Source of the DNA: Whalleya microplaca
Lineage: Eukaryota; Ascomycota; Sordariomycetes; Xylariales; Xylariaceae
Length of the DNA: 64,000 nt
NCBI GenBank assembly: GCA_022497155.1
Contig: MU385766.1
Coordinates: 62,001-126,000, forward strand
Direction: 5' to 3'
Below are positions 1 to 10,791 of the stretch, piece after piece. The position numbers and the translations under genes were made by a program. How positions within the stretch are numbered: the first letter of the stretch is position 1; every line of letters starts with the position of its first letter. A model generated the notes under the pieces. The model did no database searches, was not told the origin of the DNA, and saw nothing but the letters and a program-made list of their open reading frames with translations.

Positions 1-122
1 CTAACACTATTCCCACAGACGAGGAGTTGACTTACGACTACAAGTTCGAGCGCGAATACGGCAGCCAAGACCGCATTCCTTGCCTATGCGGTACTACAGC
101 ATGCAAGGGATTCCTCAACTAA
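1..122 (+). CDS. SET1: Histone H3-K4 methyltransferase Set1, C-terminal end (partial)
   Basis: Only the last 39 codons are in the window, read in the frame that starts at base 3 and ends at the TAA at 120-122. The visible peptide contains [12 protein letters not shown], the end of the SET domain. It is followed by a post-SET motif of the form CLCG-x4-CKGFLN, whose three cysteines bind zinc next to the active site. The terminal GFLN is typical of the Set1/MLL branch, the catalytic subunit of COMPASS, which methylates histone H3 lysine 4 on active genes. The gene begins to the left of the window, so its length, RRM and n-SET parts cannot be judged. It converges with FCF1, with about 800 bp between the stop codons. 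Another SET-family member is possible, but the post-SET ending fits Set1 best. Confidence 0.88.
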   Translation, partial: NTIPTDEELTYDYKFEREYGSQDRIPCLCGTTACKGFLN

Positions 123-429
123 TCGATCTTAATAATATCCTGCGGACCTTGAGGACAGCGGCACCGGTTTTTTCTTCTTCTTATGCGTTTGGAGTGGTGA
201 TTTGCAAGCATCTGATCTTCTTCGTCTCGAGGCTCGAGCTCCCCATTTGGATCAGCTTCGATATATATGCATACAGAGAGAGAGAGAGAGAGAGGGGGGG
301 GGGCCAAAACGGTAAAAGGAAACAAAATGGTTGTACACTATGAGCCGGCTTGCTTGCTTTTCACCTGATGTGTTGCAGGCCGATGGCGTTTTTGTGCGTG
401 TGGCCTTCCCGCCTTTCGGGAGGAGGATG

Positions 430-465
<36 letters not shown>

Positions 466-926
466 GACAGGAAACGATAGGTAGCATCAGCACGTGGTGA
501 TGACGAAAGTGGACTTGATTGAATGAGGCTCTTCTGGGGAACAGATGGCTACCTACCTACCTATCTACATTGCGGTACTCACAGTGGTGCTGTCGGTGGA
601 TGGGGGATAGGTAGTTGGTGTTGTACATAGACATAGTCACCCCCAACCCGAATGGTCTTGTATCCTTCGGATTAGCAGGCGTGGAGGTATCAATCACACT
701 TGTCCATATTTCAACACAGATCATCAGCAAAGATTGTCTCTTGATCATTATGTTTCTTCAACTAGCAGATGATGACATTTACTTTTTTTTACTCCTAAAT
801 CGCACTCGTGCCTCTCAAAACGTTTTGCCATGTGGTATGCCGCGAAGTATGGATATTTTGCCCTGCCCCTTAAACGCCATGAATGCCTGAAAATCGCCGC
901 GTGCATATGTTTATATGTATGTGTAT
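123..926. other. Convergent SET1-FCF1 spacer with microsatellites
   Basis: This is the 3' flank shared by SET1 and FCF1. No credible reading frame is seen. It holds an AG run at 275-294 that continues into a G run to 303, a perfect (GA)15 at 433-462, and an ACCTACCTACCT stretch near 550-565. Confidence 0.6.
433..462. repeat. (GA)15 microsatellite
   Basis: An uninterrupted GA dinucleotide run of 30 bp lies in the 3' flank of SET1. A second run, (AG)10 joined to a 10-base G tract, lies at 275-303. Confidence 0.95.
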
Positions 927-1863
927 CTATTGAGGAGCTCCGGGTAGTCTCTCTATCACGTATTTGCCCCGGGCCACGTTCATGATGGGCACACCGGGGA
1001 TCTTCCTGATCCGCCTGCAGAGGTCCTTGTCGTTGGTGGCGACGATGTAGATTCGATGTTTCCTTTTTTTCAAGGGGGAGTTGGTCAGCTTCTCTTCTTT
1101 CTTCTTCTTCTTCTTCTGCCATCACTTGTGGTAACAAGTATTCATAGTAACTCACATTACACGGTCTACTATGCAGTCATCGGCGTAGACGCCCTTGTGA
1201 TCGCACTGCAGCCTCTCCCACCGCTCGTCTCGCGCTATCCGCAGGGCTATCCGGTATTTGGGGCCCAGCTTCTCGAGTTCGGCCATGACGCAGCTCGTTA
1301 TTATCGGGGTGCCTGTACGAAGTCGCAAACAATTCCCGTTAGCCGAACCGTATTATTCCAGCTATGTATGTGCAATGTAGGGGACAGTTGGGGGGGTCAG
1401 GTCTCCCTAAATTGAACTGAGCTGGGTTGAACTCACACTTGGCGTATAAGCAATCCATCATGCTCTCGAGCAGCGGCAGCTTGCGCTGGACGGAGTGGCT
1501 GAGGAAGTTGGTGTCGACGAGGACGCTGTAGGGCGGGACGAGGGCCTCGTTGTGCTGGAAGAAGAGCTGCGAGGGCAGCTGCGGCACCTCGTGGCGGATG
1601 TCGCCGGAGGCGCCGGCGGCGGTCTTGGCCTTCGCCTTGACGGCCTCCTCGGCCTTCTTCTGGTTCTCCTTCAGGCGGTTGTCCCGCCGCGATATGATGC
1701 GCTTCACCTGTTGTTCCGCCTAGTCAGCCAGCCATCATGTCGCCAGTCGACATTCGAATGGAGGATCATGGGCTTATCGATAAGCCCATTCTTTGGTGAG
1801 GGTGCGCGCAGTGGGAGGTGGACGAACCTGGCCGAATTTGCGGGTTTTCTTGGCGACACCCAT
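927..1863 (-). CDS. FCF1: rRNA-processing PIN-domain endonuclease Fcf1/Utp24
   Basis: Fcf1 is the PIN-domain endonuclease of the SSU processome in the nucleolus. It is linked to early pre-rRNA cleavages that release the 18S precursor. I read four exons: 1828-1863, 1437-1707, 1156-1312 and 927-1062, giving 199 residues, close to yeast (189) and human (198). The protein starts [12 protein letters not shown], then [11 protein letters not shown], the conserved basic N-terminus. The PIN core follows, with acidic residues in [31 protein letters not shown] and [12 protein letters not shown], all metal-binding positions expected for an active enzyme. The C-terminus has the family motif [10 protein letters not shown]. 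The first intron comes after only 12 codons. The last acceptor (AAAAAAAG) lacks a good pyrimidine tract and is the weakest junction, but it restores the conserved KHRIYIVAT sequence. Confidence 0.93.
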
Positions 1864-3266
1864 GATGAAGATGCGCTTGCGGAGGCTGGGAGAATGGGCG
1901 AATTGCTGGGTGTGGAATTTATGTGTCGCAGGCAAGACGGAGATGCTCAAGACATTTCGATACTGCAGTAGATTCTGCCACCACCCAGGATCTGAAAATC
2001 TTGACCGCCCTGGAAGGGGAATATCAGATAAGCCGATAGTACGAGATGCCTAATCTAGGTACCTATGTACCCAGGAAGGTACGGATTACCGATCTCGTGT
2101 TTAAAAAAGCATGGCCAATGCGCTTTCTAATTTAGGAATGGCATGACCCGATCTACACACATCGGGAGAATCTAGCCTCCTGCTAGCTTATTATTACCTG
2201 CGTTTTTCTCAGGTCCGTTTTCCCAATTCTCCCCATCAACACAGTATTTGCGTGCGTATCGCACTTGCTACTCTGGGGTAAGAAGGGCTCGACTAATAAC
2301 AACAATAAGCGAAATAAGCAGAAAAGAGAGAGAGAGAGTTCACAGTCAGACACACTGCATAATACATATGTACCTAGGTAGTAGAAGCCACTTGAAAGAA
2401 TTGACTTCTTTGGAGGAAAGGCGATTACATTATGTACCAGCCCCAGATCTGAATCTACCAGTCTCGTGTATGTACAACATGCCGTGTCTTGTTTTACAGC
2501 ATCACTGCCACCTGCCAATATGTATGTATGTACATGTAGGTGCCGTGCCCCAGCCTGTTATGTATAGTTGGTGCATAGGCCTACAGTACAGTGTGGTACC
2601 CTAAATAAGACCCCTAAGATCTGGATACGCAGGCCGGTGATAGGCCAGTCCCTACACACCAACTGCACTAACACCACCGAGTTAGTTTACCTACTTTGGC
2701 ACATTCATCAGACTGTCCCTCCTCCGTCTTGCCAAAGCCTTCCCTCCCTTTTATTAATAATTATTGTCATGCTTGTCAGCTTGCTCGTCTCTCTTGAGCC
2801 TCCCCCCATCTCACCATCATCTTCAATTGGTGGAGGGCCAGGAAAACACGACGAAGCAACAAACCCAAAAACAAAAACACTAAAAAAAGACGGCGTTGTT
2901 CTAACTTATCAGCTTATTTAATCCCAATTTCTTCCATTTCCATAGTCGCGCATTCTTTCGTTCGCATCTGGATAGCCCACCCACCCACTCGCTCACCCAC
3001 TCACCCGCTCATCCACTTCTGGGCCATCCCTTGTCCCAAGCGCGCCTTTCATTGTTGAACGCCCTCGTTCCATCTTACCAGTCACCACCATACACCACCG
3101 GTGTACAATACAGTCTAATAATATATCCATCCATCCATCCCAATCATCGAGGGTGTGTCTGCCGCTTGTCACCGGCTCACTTCAAGGGCAAGTTCCACTG
3201 CCTCGGATTGCCTATCCAAGTCGCGGCCATTATCCCGCATTTCGCGAACTCGCGGACTCGCCCATC
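1864..3266. other. Intergenic region between divergent FCF1 and the Csi2-like gene
   Basis: This is the shared upstream region of two divergent genes. No convincing reading frame is present. It contains an exact palindrome TACCTAGGTA at 2371-2380, a GA-rich patch near 2325-2340, and a C/T-rich leader with CCCAC and CATC repeats at 2975-3150, which looks like the 5' untranslated region of the gene starting at 3267. Confidence 0.5.
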
Positions 3267-4295
3267 ATGCGCGCGCCGCCGATCCTCCTCGGACTAGTCG
3301 CCCTCCTCGCGACGAACGCCATCGCCCAAGATGCCACCACCACCGCCGATAACGATGCGACAGATACCGGTCTTCCTCAACTAACCTCGACCACCGATGA
3401 CAACACGAAGGCGACAACCACTGCGAAGACGACCGCCAAGACCACGGCCAAAACCACCACTTCGAAGAGTGATTCGGTTCCCGCCATCTCTAGCAGTACT
3501 GCATCCGATGACGACGCACTTCCGACTCTCCCGGGCCAGTACAGTTATCCTGCACCGACCGTCCCTCCCACCGGTAATGCTCCATACATGCAACCGTCCA
3601 ACATGCCCGAGGGCACTGTATTCATTGCCGTCGGAGCCATCTTGGGTGCTTTCGGAGCTGCTGTTCTCATATGGCGGGCTGTGGTAGCCTGTCTTCTGCA
3701 TCGCAATGTCAAACGAGCCGCCATGGCCCAACACATTGCCAACGACAAGGTAGCATACCCGCCGCCCTCGGCCCCTTTCTACAAGTACAACGACCAGGCG
3801 TCCACGGCTTCTCTGGGTACGTCGTTGGGCAATGCAGCAGCTGGCCGTGGAGTGCGAAGGACCACCCGGGGCCCTATTCCATCGGCTACCCCGAGCCAAA
3901 CCAACTTGTTCTTCTCGCCCACGGCTCCCAGCATATCAAATAGCGCTGGGAACCGCGAGTCTCGTTTCTTGCCTTCTGGATTCTACGCGGCTGGGGCGGG
4001 TGCTCCGCAAGGCCATGACCGTTCTATCAGCCTAACGAACTTGCGTCCTGATTCACGCGGCCACGTACGACCTGTTGGACACAGCCCACCGGAGTCGCCC
4101 TCGCCCGGCCTGGTCCCTCGAACCGACCTGACACGACGGAATCTGAGCACAAGTTCGTTAAACCTCAACCGGCCTCCGAGTGGACGAGCGCCCAGTGCCT
4201 TCTTGGAAGATCTCCTGGACGATCCACATAATCAACTCCCACCACCAGCAGGTCCCCCTAATCACACCTCGCGTCAATCCCAAAATCGTCTGTAG
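3267..4295 (+). CDS. Single-pass membrane protein resembling Csi2
   Basis: An intronless gene of 342 residues. I start at ATG 3267, not at the in-frame ATG at 3153, because 3267 opens a clean signal peptide ([20 protein letters not shown]). A Ser/Thr-rich lumenal region follows, with [10 protein letters not shown] repeats and then a conserved block [17 protein letters not shown]. One membrane segment lies at about residues 112-138 ([19 protein letters not shown]), then a basic stretch, then a cytoplasmic tail of about 200 residues rich in Ser, Pro and Arg. The order (secretory signal, glycosylatable stalk, one membrane helix, disordered tail) and the conserved LPG-Y-YP block match fungal proteins named after yeast Csi2, which is linked to chitin deposition. 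The family call comes from recall of this architecture. Function in this organism is unknown. Confidence 0.7.
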   Translation: MRAPPILLGLVALLATNAIAQDATTTADNDATDTGLPQLTSTTDDNTKATTTAKTTAKTTAKTTTSKSDSVPAISSSTASDDDALPTLPGQYSYPAPTVPPTGNAPYMQPSNMPEGTVFIAVGAILGAFGAAVLIWRAVVACLLHRNVKRAAMAQHIANDKVAYPPPSAPFYKYNDQASTASLGTSLGNAAAGRGVRRTTRGPIPSATPSQTNLFFSPTAPSISNSAGNRESRFLPSGFYAAGAGAPQGHDRSISLTNLRPDSRGHVRPVGHSPPESPSPGLVPRTDLTRRNLSTSSLNLNRPPSGRAPSAFLEDLLDDPHNQLPPPAGPPNHTSRQSQNRL

Positions 4296-6106
4296 AACAC
4301 TGGCAAAGCCATTTTCTTGTCTACTGCTGGGCCCTGGAAAAAGATGGCCATGGTTGTACAATAACAGTGTGGGGATGGCATATACATGTCGTTTCGGTCA
4401 AAATATCCATCTAGAAAGCGTTGGCAACGCCAAATCAGAACGGGGTCGGATTTGGCACTCCTGCTCGTAAGCAGTCGGAGAAGAAAAAGGGGTAGATTTT
4501 TCATACCTTACAGGCGGTCGTCTATTGGTTTTTCTGGTTTTATGACGCCGTCTCTCTTTGTAAAACCTGTAATGGGCATTAGAGTTGGGAGTTACTAGGT
4601 TCTGGGACATGGGGCTTGGCTGCAAGGCATCAAGGAGGCAAAAATATACTTGTCCCTTCATCGTTACATATCCGTCACCAGAGAGAGTACATAGCGTTCT
4701 CTTTTTATATCACGGAATATTGTTCTCGAGGATATTTGCCCGCGTGCTCACACGTGTGTGACAAAAGATGTATATTTGGGAGAAGAGAGGGCCGAGAAGG
4801 CCCGTCTCCAATCCCTTGATATATGTAGGTATGCAAGGAGATGTGTATTACAGGTCGGGATTTTTCTAGAGGTGGTGATACATGCGTATCGTCAATCAAT
4901 ATGGGGATATGGAGAGATATCTACGCATTATCTGCAGCCACCCTGCCCTGCAGATGGATAGGTGCAGCTCCAGGCAGGACGGACTCCGCAGGACCACCAG
5001 CAGGTAGAAGCCAGCCAACCAACCAGGCCCGATGCCGAGGGGGCGGACAGGCAAGCGGTTCCCCAAATGAAAAGAATAGCCTACTACTACATACTACGTA
5101 CGTACGAACCAGCATCATGACGTCTGCCTATAGATAGAGCGGGTGGGATTTTCCGTGCTTCCCATTGATATGTGTTCGATCTCCCTCGCTCGCTACACTG
5201 CACTCCTTGCATGGCTTTAAGATACATACATGGCGCACCGACGACTGCAGGTTTCCATAGTACACGTATAGTACATACATACATTTATTGAAGAGATCTT
5301 TAGATATTATTACGTAGTAGATATCGAACCCGTCAACCAATCCGGACTATTCTCATGCTATCCCAATCGCCTATAGCTCCGGTCCGGACGAGCGAACACG
5401 CACAACTCGCATTGGCATTGGGAGTATACTATATGTTTACGTAAGTCGGGTTATGTAAGACAGGTCGTATAAGTTAAGTTATGCGTAGGTAGGACTAGCA
5501 CATGGCTAACAGGGCGGAATCTGTGCAAAACCCGCTGCCCGCTGACTTTACACACGTTGCGGGCCGCGTGGGCGATCTGTCTGTCTGACTGTCTTATGAT
5601 CGTGCGCGTCGCCTTAATTCCGACGGCGCATCGTACGTACGTTAGGTAACTAGTGCTCGTGTAGCTAAGCTGTCCGTCCGTGACTGACATAAGATAGGGC
5701 CGGGAAGTAAGCCCTACGGGTAGACTTCCGCCGGGTGAGTGCATCGGTCTTATATGGTACTGTGGATTGTATAGGCGGGCACGTGCTCATGCTGTGCCCC
5801 TTTTATACTCCATACAGTGAGACAGTATAATCAAGAGTCCCAAATATGGATACGTCTCGCAGCTTAGGTATACTGTAGTTATCTCGCAGGAAATCCAAGC
5901 TTCTATATTCTGTATGTAGTATGCAATAGGTAGGTAATAAGTAATAGCCTATAGATGTGTATCCTCTCGAACCAAGCAGAATATTCATGCACGCTCTTTT
6001 TATACCCAAAGTACGCCCATATGCCTATGTATGTTTGTATGTATGTATCCGATGTCGTGAACTTCGTATCCAATGAGCCTCGTGAAAGCCTCCTCCTCCC
6101 GCTCAC
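4296..6106. other. Convergent spacer, no gene seen
   Basis: This 1.8 kb lies between the 3' ends of the Csi2-like gene and the ABC transporter. All reading frames are under 100 codons, with no recognisable protein. The sequence is AT-richer than the genes and has many short TA/GTA repeats such as CGTACGTACG near 5100 and 5633. I see nothing else in it. Confidence 0.5.
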
Positions 6107-9100
6107 TCACAACCCGTAATCATCCCCCTTCCTCTTCCCAGCGCCCGAGGAAGCCCCAGGCGCATCATCGCTCTCCTCATCCTCATCGAACGCAGACACA
6201 TTCGCATTCGCATTCGCAGCAGCAGCCGCCGAGGCCCTCCTGAGCTCCTCCCCCGCAGCCACGATATCCTCCCTACGAATCCCACTCCTCTCGCACATAC
6301 TCCTGAAAATCCCCCCACCCCCAGCACTTCCCCCCTGATCCCACAGCGCGAGCGGGGCGTCGAGCTCGGCGATGCGGCCCGCGTCCATGACGCAGATGCG
6401 GTCGTAGCCGACGATGGTGCGCAGGCGGTGGGCGATGCACAGCAGGGTGCGGCCCCGGAACCCGGCCGCCATCGTCGCCTGGATCTTGGCGTCCGTCTCC
6501 ATGTCGACCGACGACGTCGCCTCGTCGCACACGATGATCTGCGAGCCGCGCACCAGCGCGCGCGCCAGCGCCATCAGCTGCCGCTGCCCCAGGCTGAAGT
6601 TGAGGCCTTCTTCCTCGACTACGCTGTCTAGGTGGATGCGCGAGTCTTTGTTGGCGTTGTTGTTATCCGTACGAGCAGTTGGCGAGGCAGTGGTGACGGC
6701 GGTGCCGGTGCCGGTGTCGGATGCGGGAACCAGGTCCGCCTGCCGCAGCGCCGACCACAGCTCCAGATCTGTGTGCTCGTGGAAGGGGTCGAGGTTGCTG
6801 CGCACGGTGCCGCGGAACAGCGTCGGGTCCTGCGGGATGATCGCCAGCCGCGAGCGCAGGTCGTGCAGGCCGATGGTCGAGATGTCCACGCCGTCGATCG
6901 TGATGTGCCCGCCGGAGATCTCGACGAGCCGGAACAGCGTCGACATGATGGAGCTCTTGCCCGCGCCCGTGCGCCCCACGATGCCCACGCGCTCGCCGCC
7001 GCGCACGCGCATGCTGAGGCCCTGGAGCACGAGCGGCAGATTGGCGCGGTAGCGCATCTGCACGTCGTCGAAGACGATCTCGCCCTTCTCGGGCCACGTG
7101 GGACGGACCTCGATCGTGTGCTCGGGCGCCTCCTCCTCCAGCTGCGTGCCGTAGTACCGCAGGCGCTCGACCGCGTTCATGCCGTTCTCGACCTCCGCCA
7201 GCTGGCGCACGGTGAACTGCAGCATCTGCACGATCGACAGGATGTACGAGAGCACGAGCCCGCCGATCGACGGCGACACGCTGAAGCGCGACGTCACCAC
7301 CAGGATGCCCGTCGTGAACACGAGCAGGTTGCCGATCATGTCCAGCCGCACCGACAGCCAGCGCTGGTTCGAGAACGTGAGGTAGTACGCCGCGTTCATC
7401 TCGTCGATCGTGTCGCGGATGTCCGTCGTGAAGCGCTCCTTCAGCCCGTACGCGCGGATGCACGCCACGCCGCTGAGGCCCTCGCCGAACTTGGCGAACA
7501 GGACGGATCGCAGTACGGATTCGAACCGCTTCACCTCTCGCGCGGAGGCCCGATAGTACGATGCCGCCAGCACGAACAAGATCGCCAGCGGAACCAGCGC
7601 GATTACGAAGTAGTAGAAGAATGCGATGATCAGCGCGAACACGCTGGTTATCATCGCCAGCGTGAGGAAATACATCCTCATCGCATCCGCCAGGTTGTTA
7701 TCCATCACATCAACGTCCCTTGAAAACCGATTTGTGATTCGTCCCAGCGGCGTCGTGTCGAAGAACGACATCGGTGCTCTCAAGGTCTTTGTCACTGCCT
7801 GTCTAAGAAGCGTCTTACTGGCATTCGTGCCGAAGATCGTGAGCATGATCGAAAACGTAAACATTAGTAGTGCCTGTAACGTTCCCAGGCCGGCGTACAC
7901 GCCGATGTAGATTCCCGTAGAGAGACCGAAGTGATCCGATGTCCAGTAGGAAAGCCACAAACTTGTCATGATGTTAGCTCCCTGTGAAAGCAGCAAGACC
8001 GCGATCGTAAAGGGGGCGTTGAGAATAGACCCGGATGCTCGAACGTAGTCCGTATATACGGACCAGGGGACGCTCGCCACAGCTCGCTCCTCGGCTTGCA
8101 TCAACCCCTGGCCCCGTTTCTTCTTTTTTCTGTCCTTGGCCCCTTCGGCCGGTTTATCTTCGATCGCAGCCGGTACCTTCTCTCTCTCCTCTTCGACGGC
8201 GGTGGTCTCCATCAAGGTCTTAAAGCCGGCATGATTCTCCATGAGCTTATCGAACGTATCAATAGCCTGTATCTTCCCACCGTCCATCCAGATGATCCTG
8301 TCACAGCGATTCAGGACCCAAAGTTGGTGCGTGGCGAGTATCCGGCACTTGTCTTTCAGGAGGCCAAGGATGGCATTGTCCATGATATGGCGCCCTACAT
8401 GCGCATCAACGGCGCTGAGGGGGTCGTCCATAAGCACGATGTCGGCGTCGAAATAGATAGCTCGGGCAATATTCAGCCGCTGTTTCTGCCCACCCGAAAT
8501 CGTGATTCCTCTCTCTCCTATCTCGGTAGCGTCGCCGTTAGGGAGCATCTCCAAGTCTTGTTCCAAAGCACAACTAGTCATCACGGTTAGTATCAATATT
8601 ATGTTACCATGTTTTCAGGATCACTTACGCCTTCACGACTTCTTTATACCAGGGGCGATCCATCTCCTTTCCAAATAGAATATTATTCCGAACGCTTGCG
8701 TTTTGGATCCATGCGTACTGTGGACAGAATGCTCTAGATGCACCCAACACGACCTCGCCCGACGTCTTTCGCATGTCGCCCGCAAGTGCAGCAAGTAAGG
8801 AAGTCTTCCCGCTTCCAACCGTACCAATAACGGCAATCAACTCGTTCCGTCCGATCTCGAGATTTAGATCCTGGAGCTTGAAGGGCTCACGCTCTTCGAC
8901 AAGAGTACTTGCTGTATCGTCGGAATTATCTTCTGAAGTTCCATTACTCTTGTCCGTCTTAGCTTTCTTCGGGGTCCCACTATCACCTTTCCTAGTCGTA
9001 TGAGCGTCAATCGACTTATCGGCATCCTGAGTCGGCGTCCGCTCCCAGGTAAAACTGGCATCTTTCACCTCCACAGCATTAGGCCCTTCAGGGTTCAAGG

Positions 9101-10791
9101 TAGCGTCTTCTTCCTGCTCCTCGGACAGCATGAACTCCTGGATCCGCTTCAGGGACGACCAGGCGTCGACCACCTGGCCGATCACGAGGGGGAGCAAGTT
9201 CAAGGGCATACGCAAGCCGTTGAACAGCGCGAGCGAGGAGAAGACTTCCGCCGCCGGAAGGCCGTGGTCGGTGAGCGAATAGGTGATGAACGACAGCATC
9301 GAGGCGTAGATGGGCAGCGACATGCTCACGGCATTGATGGCGTTTCGAATCGCCAGGAGAATCTGAATGGCGTGAATCTCGCGAGTCCGAATATCCTTTA
9401 AGCGCTCTATAAAGGCACTCTCCCACCCGAAGAATTTCACGAAGCGGACCGACTGCAGTATCTCCTGCGTCAAACCCACACGCTGGTCCGTGATCTTGTT
9501 GATAACGGTTCGGCGCCGGAATAAGCTCCGAATCGCCCTCGTTAAGGCTGGGATACCGATGACGAGAAGCGCGAACCCGGCGAGTGCGCTATACGTTAGA
9601 TTGATGAGTAGAACGATAAGCGTGATTATGCAGGAGATCGGTGCTGTCCAGATCAGGTGGAACAACGCGGAGGCTTGGTCCACACGGTACGTGTCGACGC
9701 TCATTAGATTAACAATTTTTCCATTGCTCCAGCCCGTACCGTCTCCAGAAACGCCAGCTTTCCCTGTATTACTGGGCCCTTTAATATTATTAGCCTCCTC
9801 TGACTTCTGATTCTCGTTTCCTTTCCCTTTCTCCTGGCCGTCCTCGGCTGGCGCATCAGTGGCCTCCTTTCCCCCAGCCTTGGCTCGGTTGGAGAGCACC
9901 ATGGACTTTTCGAAGAGCAGACTGATGAGCACAGCACGGCTCTGCCCACCGATCATCATGCCTCGATATATGAAATGGTTCACCCCCAAGCTTTGGAGAA
10001 TCTGCATGGCGGTAATGCCAATAACCAATCCCACACCGGCACCAATGGCCGGCGGCGGTTGTCCATTCTGGGATGCGTCCCAGGCCTCCTGCGCAAACTG
10101 TATGAGATATCGGAGGGTGAACGGAGACATGACCTGCAAGACGGACGAGCAGAGCTGGCAGAAGCCGCCAACCCAGAACTCCCAGAAGAAGGTCTCATGC
10201 AGCGCCCATATTAGCGGATACTTATCCCCGTTTTGGATCCGTCTTTCGAACGATTCTCTTGTCTTTCCTGTCATTATCTCGGCCGTCCGGTCTGGATTGG
10301 CCCGCCAGATGTCGACTTGTTCCAACGGCCGTTTGTATCCAACCTGGGCATATCAGTAAAAACGATAAAGGACGGAGGTGATAGCATGAGTTCGATCCAC
10401 TTACATCCATCAATGGGGCCATCCATTGGAAGGTCAGCTTGCTGAAGAACCCGGCCGTGTACTCCCGGGAAACCTGGCGCTCCTTCGGCACGGGGGGGAT
10501 AGAGCCCCAGCGTAAGGGGTTCAGTATCTTGTACCATGGCTTCTTAGCCGCGGGCACGGAGCCTCTCGTAGTAGTACGGGTGATGGCACTTGTATCGGTG
10601 GCATAGCTCTGGGTACGGTTCAATTCCTCGCGCTCGGCACGCTTCTCATCAGACTCCTCGTGCTTGCGGATCTCCTCTTCGGGATCATCATAAGTCGAGA
10701 CAGGAGAGCTTAGTTCAGAGTCACCAGGGGCGTTTGCATATTCGAGAGTATCTGCCGGTTGCGTTTCCTTCTCTTCAGTGTCGTGTGCCAT
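6107..10791 (-). CDS. YOR1: ABCC-family multidrug transporter, Yor1 type
   Basis: A full ABC exporter of 1522 residues in three exons: 10405-10791, 8629-10344 (its first base is 10343) and 6107-8573. Order: acidic cytosolic N-terminus, first membrane domain from about residue 115, NBD1, second membrane domain, NBD2. There is no extra N-terminal TMD0, as in yeast Yor1. NBD1 has Walker A GTVGSGKTS (about 636), signature ISGGQKQR (about 726) and Walker B VLMDDP, with Asp at the catalytic Glu position as usual in ABCC proteins. NBD2 has GRTGAGKSS (about 1234), signature FSLGQRQ and a normal VCDEATSSVD. Yor1 pumps organic anions and drugs at the plasma membrane. A DPEEE stretch near residue 27 could serve as a DxE ER-export signal (inference). 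I start at the MAHDTEEKE methionine, because the upstream in-frame ATG (10815) adds an unlikely 8 residues. NBD2 carries an unusual insert (see findings). The substrate is unknown. Confidence 0.9.

Noticed and set aside
3153..3266. Upstream in-frame start for the Csi2-like gene
   Set aside because: It would put 38 residues before an otherwise perfect signal peptide. ATG 3267 is preferred.
5315..5345. tRNA-like B box (GGGTTCGATATC on the minus strand)
   Set aside because: The flanking bases do not form a T-stem and no acceptor stem or A box could be found.
6632..7723. 363-codon plus-strand open frame
   Set aside because: It lies antisense within the GC-rich NBD2/membrane exon of the Yor1-like gene. 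Its product is His/Arg/Asp-rich low complexity, a typical shadow of GC-biased third positions.
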